A DNA stretch of 64,000 nucleotides from Thecaphora thlaspeos. Its lineage: Eukaryota; Basidiomycota; Ustilaginomycetes; Urocystidales; Glomosporiaceae. The notes under the pieces were generated by a model. It did no database searches. It was given only the letters and a program-made list of their open reading frames with translations, and had not been told where the DNA came from. Below, piece by piece: positions 9,672 to 19,926 of the stretch (the stretch's first letter is position 1; each line of letters opens with the position of its first letter). The position numbers were made by a program, and so were the translations under genes. The stretch lies in contig UWYS01000003.1 in NCBI GenBank assembly GCA_900291925.1, forward strand, positions 868,001 through 932,000, read 5' to 3'.

Positions 9672-11826
9672 TTATACCACCTCCCTCGCGACGTTACTAC
9701 AGACCAACAAGCCCTTAGCGTAGAGACCAGTGACCATCATGAACCCACCATTCCATACGGCCGTACATGAACTGGGCAACTGTACCTCTCTCCATGCCCC
9801 TTGTCCTTCGGTTTCGGTTTGGATCCTTACGTCGACCTTTTCACCCGTACTCTGAAAGAGCGACGTAAGTCTCCAATGAGGATCGTGCGTCAACACCCTC
9901 CTGTTCGCCTGGACGGGTGCATCTCGATCGTGCTCCAAATTCGTGATTAGACTGGACAGACCGAATTTCTCTTGACCTTGTTGGTAGGCTTGGGAAGGTC
10001 GAAGGGAAATCACCCAGGACGGAGCGGTGCGTCCGTCGTGGGGAGAGTGGGAGAGACGGAATAGACCGAACGTATCCGGATGACCGGCTAGAATGAGAGG
10101 GGACGAGTCGAACGGATCCGCGTTCAGTGGCTTCTTGTTGCTCGATCTCGTCGTAGGATCGACGGATGCGGCGGCAGGCGCGCTGGGTTGGATAGGTCCG
10201 AAGGATACGTTGTCCACGACGAACGGAGCGTGCACCTTTTCCCTCAACCTCACGTGCTCCCGCTTCGACCAATTGAGTCGAGGCTTGACGTTGGAAGCCT
10301 TCGATCCGCTGTAGCTCGACTTCTTGCCGAAGGGAGGAGGAGGCGGTGGTCCGACATCGTACAGGAACACTCCCGGGTGCGTCGAAGACGCGACGGCTAG
10401 GGTCGAGCCACGCGGACTGAGAGCCAGGCCGTTGGCGAAAGGGATGCCGCTGGCTACGATGTTGGAGACGAGACCGCGCGAGGCCGTCTTGGCGTCCAAG
10501 GCCTCTTGGAGCGCCGCTGCCGCGGCCGACTCGGGGCGATGCGAAGTGTCGAGCTTGCCCGCTTCGGCGTCAAACTGGACGTAGCTAACCCATGCGAGAG
10601 GTAGACCGAGGAACGTCTCGATCGGCGCGAGTATGGCCGACAAGGAACGAGGCGACGAGACCCGAGCGAAGACGGGCGCAACCAGCGACGAGATCAGCGA
10701 GGGAAAGGGCAAAGCCTGGGCGAACGTCTGCACCAGCTGGCCCGACGGCGAGGTGCGTCGGGCGAAGAGGTGGTCCTGCGTAACGAGGAAGGTGTCGCGG
10801 CTGAGCGCCTGGACCGAGTTGGGCGTGTGCGTCGAGATCGGATCGACAATGCTGCGCACGTAGCTGGCTACCCAGCCGCGCGCCTGCTTCTCGAGGTCAA
10901 ACACTTCGATGCTGCTGCGCGCGCGTTGGTGGTTGACGACAAAGAGGCGGAGAGGAGAGCTGAGAGAGTCGTTTGAGTCATCATTCGTGCCGACGCCACC
11001 GTGGCTTTCCGATGGGTCGAAGATTGAAATGCCCAGAGGATGGAAGTCGAGGCGTTCCGGGTAGTTGAGCAGGTGGACGATCTCGAGCGCTTCGGCGGGC
11101 GGAGTCGAGAAGGCAGCGCTGCTGTTGGCGGCAGCGACGGAGGCGCTGAAGTCGTAGACCCACAGCGCGCCTCGCGGATTCGGGCTGGAAGCGAGCGAAC
11201 GTCAACGGTGGGGGAGTGAAAACGTCGAGTTCAGTCTCCGGACGGCATCTCGAAAGTTGCCCACCAGGCGCCACTTCGCAGACTCACTTCTTCAACGGGC
11301 CCATGACGGTGTTCCACTCATGCCTGCCGGGATCGCAGGAGACGAAGACGAGACCACGCGTGTGCAAGATCTCTGCATCCTCGCAGAATTCGGTCTTTTG
11401 CACCGTGCGGTCCCACTCGTGGTAGGGCTGCGAGCGGTGGTACGGATCGATGGCCGATACCTTTGCGTTGAGGCAGTTGGGTTCGCCCAGCTGCTCAAGG
11501 TCGACGTCTGCTCCGACGGCAGCTGCGGCTGCGGACGGAGAGGGCAGCTTGATCGATGGTTGGACCCAAAAGTCGGGGAGATTTTGCGTGGGTCGTAGCA
11601 GGGCGAGGATCCATGGTAAATAGATCACGGCGGGTAGAATAACGATGGCCACTAGGGCGAAAGAGACGGCTTTGAAAAGCGAGATGCCACCGGCGGCGGA
11701 GGCCGACGACGACGAAGACGAGCGCGCAGCGCTAACGCGCCGTTCGGGCCGGGAAGAAGCGGCACCATGACTCTGCTGTTGTTGTGCATCGCGTTTCTCT
11801 ACCTTTCGGAGGTAGTCGAGCGGCAT
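9672..11826 (-). CDS. paraoxonase/arylesterase-like membrane-anchored beta-propeller protein
   Basis: Two exons (11288-11826 and 9672-11184; 103-base intron, GTGAGT donor, TTCCAG acceptor) give 683 residues. A Gln/Ser-rich cytosolic tail precedes one membrane span near residues 50-78 (ALVAIVILPAVIYLPWILALL). The rest reads as a six-bladed propeller of the PON/SMP-30 type: FCEDAEILHTRGLVFVSCDPG (calcium-ligand Glu-Asp), FHPLGISIF, LFVVNHQRARSSIEVF, FLVTQDHLFA, ANGLALSPRGSTLAVAS and FVVDNVSFGP. Compared with human PON1 from memory, the Glu/Asp pair, the later Asn and the Asp-Asn ligands and the VNH histidine are kept. The HGIS histidine is Leu, however, and the TNDH asparagine is Gln. PONs hydrolyse lactones and aryl esters. 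Activity here is uncertain because two active-site positions differ. A proline run (near 10325) lies within a loop. Confidence 0.8.
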
Positions 11827-12956
11827 GTTGGACGACGGCTAGGTCGAGTGTGTCCGAGCCCGGAGCGAAACTTGACTGGAAGTCGTCTGAGCGGTGCAAT
11901 GCGATTGTGTGCAGATGAGCCTGGCTATAAGAAGGATGATGTGGGTGCAGAAGGAAGCAGCGAGGCTCGGCCGACCGAGAGGTGGGGGTGTTGCCAGCGA
12001 GGCAGGCTTCGGATGGCCCGTTCGCTCCGGTTGCCTTGCCCTTCGCTCTTTGGACAACCTTGCCGCACGGCTCACTGGCCCCGACCAGCCAAGCTCGGCT
12101 GCCTCACAGCATCGAAACCAGACGGCCTCGTCCCTATCTACGCAAAGACCAAGCTCGAACGCTGTACCTCTTCGTCCGCCAGAATGGCATGAGAGGAGGT
12201 AGAGCGCGATAGAGAGGGCGCAACCCAGGCGGACAAGGGCCAACAGAGTCGAGCTGAGCTGTGCGGACCTGAAGTGTTTTGCTTTCAGTAGTTTTGGAGG
12301 TTATATTCATATGCGTACAGAGTGGCTGGTCGGGGGAACAATGGGCATCTCGTCAGAACACGACAGAAGCATAGCAGCCATAGAGGGGGGTAAAAACAGG
12401 GGGGTAGCACTTCCCCAGCTTGTTGACGATGCTTCCTCCCCTCCCGCACCTTGTTGCGCGCTATCCTCTCTTCATTTCGTCCTTCCAAATGTCTAGCTCC
12501 GTCCCGCAACAGAGAGCGAGTCGGGCGCAAGTCAAAGCGTGGCAGAAGAACGTAGAGCGGGAGGTCCGCCCCTGCTGCCCGTGCGGCGGGAATGAGGGCG
12601 TCCGGGACGAGAAAGAGAGGCTGCCCCCACTCTTTCCCAACCCGTTTTGTGTCCGTGACGATGACGGAACGGTGCTGGTGGCGTTTGTGTGTGTAGGTGG
12701 TGGTGTGGTGTGTGAATGGCGTGTGCGTGGTGTGGGCCGATCCGGGCCTCGGCGCCGAGGGAGGGGAAGTGTAGTGCGTGTGTGTAGTGTTGCATTGTCG
12801 CCGGGACGAGTATTGAAACAATGTGGGATGCGACCAAGAAAAGAGCGAGAGGGCCAAGGGATCGAAGCACGAGAAAGAATGCAGAGGCGAAAGGAAGCAT
12901 CGATGGACAGAAGGAGATGGGGCCCCTGGCGGGGCTCATCGACCGTTTGTGCCCGT
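11827..12956. other. promoter of the paraoxonase-like gene and 3' flank of eL19
   Basis: No gene seen. Open frames across 12285-12939 are low-complexity and lie downstream of, or antisense to, eL19. Confidence 0.5.
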
Positions 12957-13720
12957 TTACTTCTTCTCCTCGGCCTCGTTCTCGATGGCCAGAATGGCAG
13001 CGCGCTTCTCCTGGATCCTAACGGCGCGGCGCTCCCTGAGGTTCCTGTTGCGCTGGCGGCGGGCCTCCATTTGGTCGGCGAGGTGCTTGGAGCGCGCCTT
13101 CTCGGCCTTAGCCTTGTGGATGTGCTCCATGAGAACACGCTTGTTCTTGAAGACGTTACCCTTGGACTTGAGGTAGAGCTCGTGGTAGCTACAGGACGAG
13201 GACGGAGGTGCATGAATGGCGTAGAAGGCGGCGATGAGAAGTCAGCATGCGATATCCTTAAGGCGATCAAGTCGAGGGTGACTTTCCTCCTCTTACGTGC
13301 GCATCGCAGCTTCGCCCTTTGACCCAGACTGACTCCATCGACAAGAATGAATGTGTGTACTTACAGGTGCTTGTCGATCTTGCCCGACTCGCGGTACTTC
13401 CTGAGAAGACGGCGGAGGACACGTTGGCGCCTCATCCACATGACCTTGGTGGGCATGCGGGCCTCGGCGGTACCCTTGCGCTTACCGGTACCGGTGTGAC
13501 GTCCAACGCGCTTGGCGGCGAGGAGCTCACGGGTGCGGGCACGCGAGCCGCCAACGACGGGCTTGCGGATGATTTGGCCATCCTTGATGAGCTTGCGGAC
13601 GTTGGCGCGCGAGTTGGCGTTGGCAATGTCGTTCTGCTCGGCAGGGTCGAGCCAGACCTTGCGCTGTCCGCACTTGAGGACTGATGCCGCGAGGCGCTTC
13701 TGGGATCGGAGGTTGACCAT
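12957..13720 (-). CDS. RPL19: 60S ribosomal protein eL19
   Basis: Two coding exons (13365-13720 and 12957-13188; 176-base intron, GTAAGT donor, TGTAG acceptor) give 195 residues, the family length. The protein begins [18 protein letters not shown] and contains the eL19 signatures [29 protein letters not shown] and [19 protein letters not shown]. The exon junction falls in the segment [20 protein letters not shown]. The C-terminus is the long charged helix ([19 protein letters not shown]...EEK) that reaches across the subunit interface. An acceptor (CCGCAG) 8 bases before the ATG, with a strong donor at 14326, indicates a leader intron. The gene is divergent from eS27, another ribosomal protein gene. 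Confidence 0.97.
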
Positions 13721-13728
13721 CTTGATGT

Positions 13729-14326
13729 CTGCGGTGGGATGAAGGCGTTGTGCGAGTGAGTGGTGAGAGGATAGTGGAAGAGGGACGACAAGGTCAGCCG
13801 CTGGGTCCGTAAAGTTGCAAATGGGCAGCTTTTCCAGCACAAAAATTGACCGAGACTCTGCCGGCGCTGGTGCGGTCGATGCAAACTTCGAGCAGTTGGT
13901 CGGAGGTGCAAGAGTTCTGAGCTTTGCTCTTCTCCTGTGCCCGTAGAAAGAACGGGACATCCCTCAAATCTGGCCCTGAGGATGCCAAATCTACCTTGGG
14001 ACCCCGTAGGTGCCACCGAGTTGACGCCTTTCCACCTTGTCTGCCGCTAGATTCTGTGTCCTTTGCCAGCCGTGCATTACGACGACCTCCGGGCTCGCCA
14101 GAAGGGAGACGGTAAATCGTGCGCCGTCTATGCCCATGTCCGTGGGTCGTTGGGCCTCCTTGCTTTTGCGCTCTAGGCTGAAGCAGCGACCTCCTCCTAG
14201 TCGGCTGCTTCCACGGTCGGATGTCGGTATACTGACAAGTTGGCGGGGCGGTCGAAGTAGTCGCTGTCGGTAGTCGTGGTGTCGGGCGTAGACGTGGTGT
14301 CGAGCGTGGCGCGAGCGGATACTCAC
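13729..14326 (-). other. probable 5'-UTR intron of eL19
   Basis: A GTGAGT donor follows CACAAC at 14326 on the minus strand, and a CCGCAG acceptor ends at 13729, eight bases before the start codon. The intron would be 598 bases. Leader introns are common in fungal ribosomal protein genes. I saw no clear C/D-box snoRNA inside. Confidence 0.6.
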
Positions 14327-15026
14327 GTTGTGTAGGGGTGACTTGACGGAAGGGGCGGAGGAGGGAGGGTGAGGGTAACGAGGTAAGGGATGGCGTTGGA
14401 GGCTGGCCCTCCCCTCGGGCCTGCCTCGATCCCCCCTGCCCTCTCTGCGCTCCGCCTGGCTGACAATGGCCTGGCGCTCAGTTCCTCTCCCTCTAGCTGC
14501 TCGCTCTGTGGTCCGCAAAGCCCGCCTCGGGAGCCTGCAGCCGCGCTGCCTTTCCCTCTTTCTCTCTCGCGCGCCCGTCCTCGCCTCAGCCGTCCCTGGT
14601 TCTCGATTTGTTGCCGAGGGCCGATTTTTCGCCTCTGCCTGGCCGGCTAGTCGACCAGGGCAGGTCAACCACACACAGAAAAAAAGTCTAGAAATTCTCG
14701 CGATCACGTGAGAGGCAAAACCAACTGGAATTCCTCCGCGGCCGCCCAGGCTGGGCTGAGCTGAGCTCGAAAGTTTCGAATTTCCATGCCAGGCCAAGGC
14801 CGGGGCAAGGAAGGCCGCACACGCCACCTCTCTGGCTGGCTGGCTAGCGGGCGCGCAGCAGATGCGCAGGCGGCGGCAGGCCAGCCCAGCCCAGTCAAAC
14901 GAGAGAGGGAGGCGGCGACCGGGCGGTCAGCAGGGCTGGGCGCCCTACCGACAGACGGAGCTGCTCTCGCCATTATCCATCCCTCAAGATCACGATCAAC
15001 CCCTCCCCTTTGCTCTTTGCACACCT

Positions 15027-15052
15027 ACACACACACACACACACACACACAC
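15027..15052. repeat. (AC)n microsatellite in the eS27 leader
   Basis: About 13 AC units end seven bases before the eS27 ATG, so the repeat lies in the transcribed leader. Confidence 0.9.
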
Positions 15053-15058
15053 GCTAAA

Positions 15059-16303
15059 ATGGTGAGAATCGCCGCAGCATGAGATGACCGACAGATGACG
15101 GCAACGACGACGACAACGACTGCAGACGGCCAGACAATATCGACAGACGGTAGCAGCAGCAGCGACAGCAGCCGTATCGACAACGACCGTCCGACCATTA
15201 TCTATCACGCCACCCGAGTCATCATCCTCGATGTTCCTCTGCCCTACCGCTGCTCTCGCCACATCTGAAAGGCTCGTCTTCGCAGACGACGACCAGGTCT
15301 CGTATGGTCCTCTCTCAGAAGCCGGCCCCTTAAGTGATTGCACTCCTTTGCACCAGCAACAGAAGGCAAATCGGTCACCTGTGGCGTCGCGCAGAGGGGA
15401 AAGCTCGTCATGGTTCACCATACCGAAGTCGGACGGAGATGGAGTCACATATTACGGGTTACGTTAAGGGGGGGAACTGGCTTTAGGAGGGTAACAGGTT
15501 GCTGCAGGCCGTCACATGAGTTTTGAGGTCAGCTAGGTGGCAAACACTGGGGCTCTTCGTGGCGCCGCAGTAGGATTATGTCGACATAATAGACCATCCG
15601 GACGCCTCATCGCCACAGCGCCGTTCACACCAGGCTTGCAATCGCACTTGCACTCACCACCATCCCGTCACTGCCGCCATCATAGCCACTTCGAATTGCC
15701 GCCTGGCTCTTGATTTAAAATATCAACCACACTCCGACTCCTCCTAGTCCAGCATCTCTCTGCTATCGACCTCACGCCGGCCGCTGTCGTCTGCTGCTGC
15801 TACTGCTGTTGCCGTTGTCTGCTCGTGCTGGCTGCGCTAGCTCGACTGCTCGTCATTCTGTTGCGCTAGAGCTGAAGCCCAGACTGCTGACCAACCCACG
15901 CGTTCCTGTTCGAATTCTCCCTCAGACTCTCGCCATCGACCTCCTCAACCCCACCCTCGAGCACCAGGCTCGCTGCCACAAGCTCAAGAGGCTCGTGCAG
16001 AACCCCAACTCGTTCTTCATGGACGTCAAGTGCCCCGGCTGCTTCGCCATCACCACTGTCTTCTCGCACGCCCAGACTGTTGTCGTCTGCGGCAGCTGCG
16101 CCCAGGTCCTTAGCCAGCCCACCGGTGGTAAGGCGCGCCTCACTGAGGGTGAGTTACGAAGCCCAGCCTCCGCCAGCTTAGGCCTCGACTCGTCTTCTTC
16201 GCTCCACAAGTTTGAGATGCAGCGTGTTCTGACCCCTGTTTATCTGCCATTGCTCTCGTCGTCACCATTCCCAACAGGCTGCTCCTTCCGCAGGAAGGCG
16301 TAA
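15059..16303 (+). CDS. RPS27: 40S ribosomal protein eS27
   Basis: Three coding exons: 15059-15061 (the ATG alone), 15926-16148 and 16278-16303, giving 83 residues. Introns are 864 bases (GTGAGA donor directly after ATG, CTCAG acceptor) and 129 bases (GTGAGT donor, AACAG acceptor). The product reads [20 protein letters not shown], then [42 protein letters not shown] and CSFRRKA. The zinc ribbon is CPGC plus CGSC. Length and every block match eukaryotic eS27. The first coding exon being only the start codon is expected for this family in several fungi. A frame opening at 15809 covers exon 2, but its upstream part is intron. Confidence 0.95.
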
Positions 16304-17127
16304 GTCTCACCGACCTGAGCACCTTGCCTTTCCGTGTGAAGGCGCTGTAGAATGGTGGGACGTTTCCGCGAGATGAAGGACGGAAGATGAAGAGGGTAGA
16401 AGAGGAGATGGGAAGGGACGAATCTCCTGGGCGTCATTCTCGACTTTTTCCATCGACACGCACGCATCACACACACACCAGCATACGGAGAAGAGAAGAA
16501 AAGTCAAAAAGAGAACGGTGGATCGCAACTAGTCTGGCAAGGAGCGGTGACACCGTCCTAGAAACGACTACGAATGACGCCATATTCCGCTCATGGCGCT
16601 GCTGGCCGGGCGTGGTAATCGAGACGACGATCACGAGTCTTTCTTCATAGGATTCAACAACGACGACCGACCGACGGTAAATGGGAGTCGATCACACCCG
16701 CCAAAAATATATGTCCCTAGGAAGGGATCTGACGTCCTCTCGTCTCATCCCTTTCTTCAATTTACATTTGTATGCATTTGCCCCCCTCAACACCCTCGAC
16801 ACACCCGTCGCATCCTCGACGAGGTTTTCCTGGGCTTCCCCCGTGTTTTGGCGATCGATTGCCTCTTTCTCTTTGGTTCGTCTTTGTTGCAACGTCCTCG
16901 AATACAAAATTAAACGCTTCCACCGTTCTTTTCGTTTCACGCTCCTGTCGTTTTGCAGCGAGCTCGTGCGTGTCGGGACGTGTGTCGGTGGTGTGCGTGG
17001 TATGGTGTTGTGCTTGGTATGGTGTTGAGACAGCAATCTAGGCGAGGTACTACATTGCGCTACGTGACACGGTCCAATCGTATTCAAAGCATTCCAACCT
17101 GAGCGAGAGACACAAAGAGCGAAACCG
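16304..17127. other. convergent 3' region of eS27 and PFA4
   Basis: Tail-to-tail spacer with no coding signal that I can support. Confidence 0.5.
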
Positions 17128-19344
17128 TCAATGCCTCTGCGTCGTCATCTTCCAGAGCTGCGAAGGCAAAATGACACCCTGCTGAACGGACGTTGTCTCT
17201 GTCTCGTCTAGCCAAGGCTCATGTACGCTCCACCGTGTCGTTGTCGGTCTGACTTCGTACCCTTCACTTCCTCTTCTTATCCTCACCCTTCCCTCCTGTT
17301 GCCCTACATCGTCGTTGTCGTCATCGTCGTGCCAAGATGACAATATATTCGTTTCGTCCCTCCGCGTCGTTCGTAGAGGAACATCCTCTTCATCTGATCC
17401 TGAAGAGATGGAAGATTCGGAGTTGGTATTGGAATAGCTCGAAGCGTCTTGGGTTGTTGAGAAGGCGAGGGTTGAAGATTGTCCTCGATGTCGTAAAGAG
17501 GAGTTCCAAGGGACGAGATGTGGATTGATGTCGTCGTTGCCGTACGTCCATGGTGAAGTTGTCGAGGTCGCAGGGAAGAGGGCAGGGCTAGGAACACTGT
17601 TGCGGTTGGGATCTTTAGGTGGCCAGCGATATTGTGCGCCTGGCTCTGGTGGTGTGAAGCGGTAGAAGAGGGGACGTGGTCAGTATGTACCGACTAGGTC
17701 TCCGTTCTCGAACAGGCAGGCGTCGAGGAAGGACAAGACGGAAGACGAAATGCCCTAAACCATAGAGACATGCATAGGGGGAGGGAAGACACGTACGAGT
17801 CTCGCCCCCACCCCCCCGGTGTATTCGTCTCTGTCGCCCAGCGCCCTCCTCGTGCCTCACCGCTCAAGACTCAGCACAGAGTGTGGCCTTTGAGCAAGGC
17901 TGCTGGCGTTTGTTCCCCAGGCAACGTCCTTTCCCCTTGCTGCCTCATCTGCCAGAGATGTGCCATGGCGACGCTCTCCGCCTCTGGATCGACGCACAGC
18001 TCGTCGTCCTCGCTCTCGGCTTTCACCGCCCTCCCCTTGTCCTTCCTGTACACGAAGCCCATGACGACGACACTCACCTATCCCCTCTGCGACGTCAAAC
18101 ACCAACCCGTCGCCCTCCATGCTGCCCAGCAAGCACCACCCTACCACCGACTTGCCCAACACCACCCTCAGATTCGCCAGCAGGCCCACGTTGTAGGGAT
18201 ACCTGACCTTCCTGATCTTGCCCCTGCGTATCATCGTCGAGACCCTATCCTTTTCCCAACTCTCAATCGTCGTCTGGTTGAGCGCGGCGCAGTAGAAGTG
18301 GTAGATGCTAAACATGCCCACCAGCAGGAGCACGGGTATGCACAAGGCGTAGTTTAGGACGAGGAAGAGCATCTCCCTCGTCGTGGGTTCACGCCAGTAG
18401 GTGTAGGCGTTCCAGCGGTCGAGAACGCGCATCGAGAGCATCACCAGGTGATAGGTGCACGTGACGTCGACGAAGAAGAGGAAGCGGAGGAAGTGACCGT
18501 AGTTGAAGTGGCCGACGCAGTTGGCAACCCAGGGACAGTGATGGTCCATCCGCAGCACGCACTTGCCGCACGTCTTGCAGTGGTGTGAGCGTGGCGGCTT
18601 GAAGCCAACGCACGTCTTGCAGTAGCGTGGCTGGTGCGTGTAGCTCTTGAGCTCCATCATCCCCCCACCACTGCCGTCGCTGCGTGCGAAGGGATCGAGA
18701 GCCGTCCAGTCCGGTTCCCAGCCAGACGGTACGTCGCCAGGGTTGGTGGTGACGCAGAGGTAGTAGTTGTAGAAGATGAGCAGCGCACAGAGGTTGAACG
18801 GGACGACAAGGACGAGCAGCTGGTCGAAGCTGAACGTCGGCGTGTTGCGATAGTAGGGCAGAACGATGAAGAGCTGCGACGTATAGACTAGCACGGTGAT
18901 CAGCAGCGTCGTGCCCGTCACCCTGTCGATCATGGAGCGGAGGACGTGAGGAAGGCGGGACATCAGTGGTCGAGTCTCGACGGCGGCGGCGGCGGCGGCA
19001 GCAGCAGCAACATCAGCATGGGAAGCAAGTCGACAGTACCACAAGACCTCGCTCCACTTGAGTGCCTTTCTCCGTCCGTTGAGTCTCCGCCCATCTGCAT
19101 CGTCCCTCGGTCTGCCTTCTGGCGGCCCTTGTTCGGCGAGTAGTGGACGGTCTTGCGGTGCATCGTGTTCGTCGTCCATTTCCGATTGGGAGTCTGGCTC
19201 GTCTTTGTAGTCGTCGCCGCCATTCCAGCCTGACCGTTCTTGGCTGGTGGTGAGCGGCTGTTGTTGCATCGTCTGCGAGTGCGGAGTGTGACTGAACCAA
19301 GGAGCCAAGCGCTCGCTGACGCCCGAGGCTGTGGCCGTGTCCAT
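17128..19344 (-). CDS. PFA4: palmitoyltransferase, Pfa4-type DHHC protein
   Basis: Exon 1 (18078-19344) encodes an acidic disordered N-terminus, an Ala run, and membrane spans near residues 145-165 and 175-198. Next come NPGDVPSGWEP and the Cys-rich domain: YCKTCVGFKPPRSHHC at 241, and DHHCPWVANCVG with the catalytic Cys at 270. Spans near 288-305 and 328-353 follow, then SWEKDRV...RRGKIRKVRYPYNVG and GDGLVFDV. Exon 2 (17128-17645) encodes PGAQYRWPPKDPNRNS, a Ser/Asp-rich tail and RRGSEGYEVRP, all typical of Pfa4. Joining the GTGAGT donor at 18077 to the CCACCAG acceptor at 17646 keeps phase and gives 594 residues. That intron is 432 bases, about four times the local norm, so a further small exon may be missing. 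Pfa4 S-acylates membrane proteins in the ER; yeast Pfa4 modifies chitin synthase Chs3. Confidence 0.85.
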
Positions 19345-19926
19345 GGTGCACGTATAGCGGAGAGAAAGGGAGAGGAGTAAACCCGCCCGTCGATGACCGG
19401 ATCTGGGTCGATGGTAGATGCGCTTGCTATGGTTTCATTGGTGAGGATGTTTGTATGATTATGGCTTGCCTTGCCGATAGATGGCGACTGTAGGATGGTG
19501 GGAGGGCAAAGCTCGATGAGGCGTGAGGCAGAGAAGCAAATGCGAGAGTGTCACTTCTTTGGGCTGGCTGACCGCCCGCCAGAAGGCGCAGATGGCCCGA
19601 CCGCAGGCGGACTCAGCATCTGCTCAGCCCTCTTGCGCCCAGTACCGCTATGAACGCCACCATCACCACTAGCCCCGCACTGCTCCGCCCACGCTAGCAT
19701 AACAGCGTCGCTCAGTGCAGTCAGAATCAGCCTTGCGTTGGTTGGAGTCAATAGTTACAGGGAAGCGTCGAGTCCATGGATATGTACAACAGAGCGCCGC
19801 CTTGCAGGGCGAGTGCGGGCACAGACAAGGTGGCGTAGCGCAGACTGCAATCAGGCGGTTCCGACAAAGGAGTCGTCCGACAGAGGCAGTGCGATCGTCG
19901 TCAAAGGCAGAGCATCGAGCGACGGA
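19345..19926. other. PFA4 promoter and YKT6 3' flank
   Basis: About 580 bases between head-to-tail genes. No coding signal seen. Confidence 0.5.

Larger units (their letters stand above)
13721..15058. promoter_or_regulatory. divergent control region of eL19 and eS27
   Basis: About 1.3 kb separates the two start codons. It holds the eL19 leader intron, the C/T-rich eL19 leader near 14330-14400, a GC-rich centre and the eS27 leader with a CA repeat. Shared regulation of two ribosomal protein genes is plausible, but no specific factor site can be named. Confidence 0.5.

Noticed and set aside
12420..13322. 300-codon plus-strand frame over eL19
   Set aside because: It overlaps eL19 exon 2 and its intron; low-complexity and unlike any protein.
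18046..18077. 32-base GT-AG intron in PFA4
   Set aside because: Far below the local intron size, and the resulting frame meets a stop at once.
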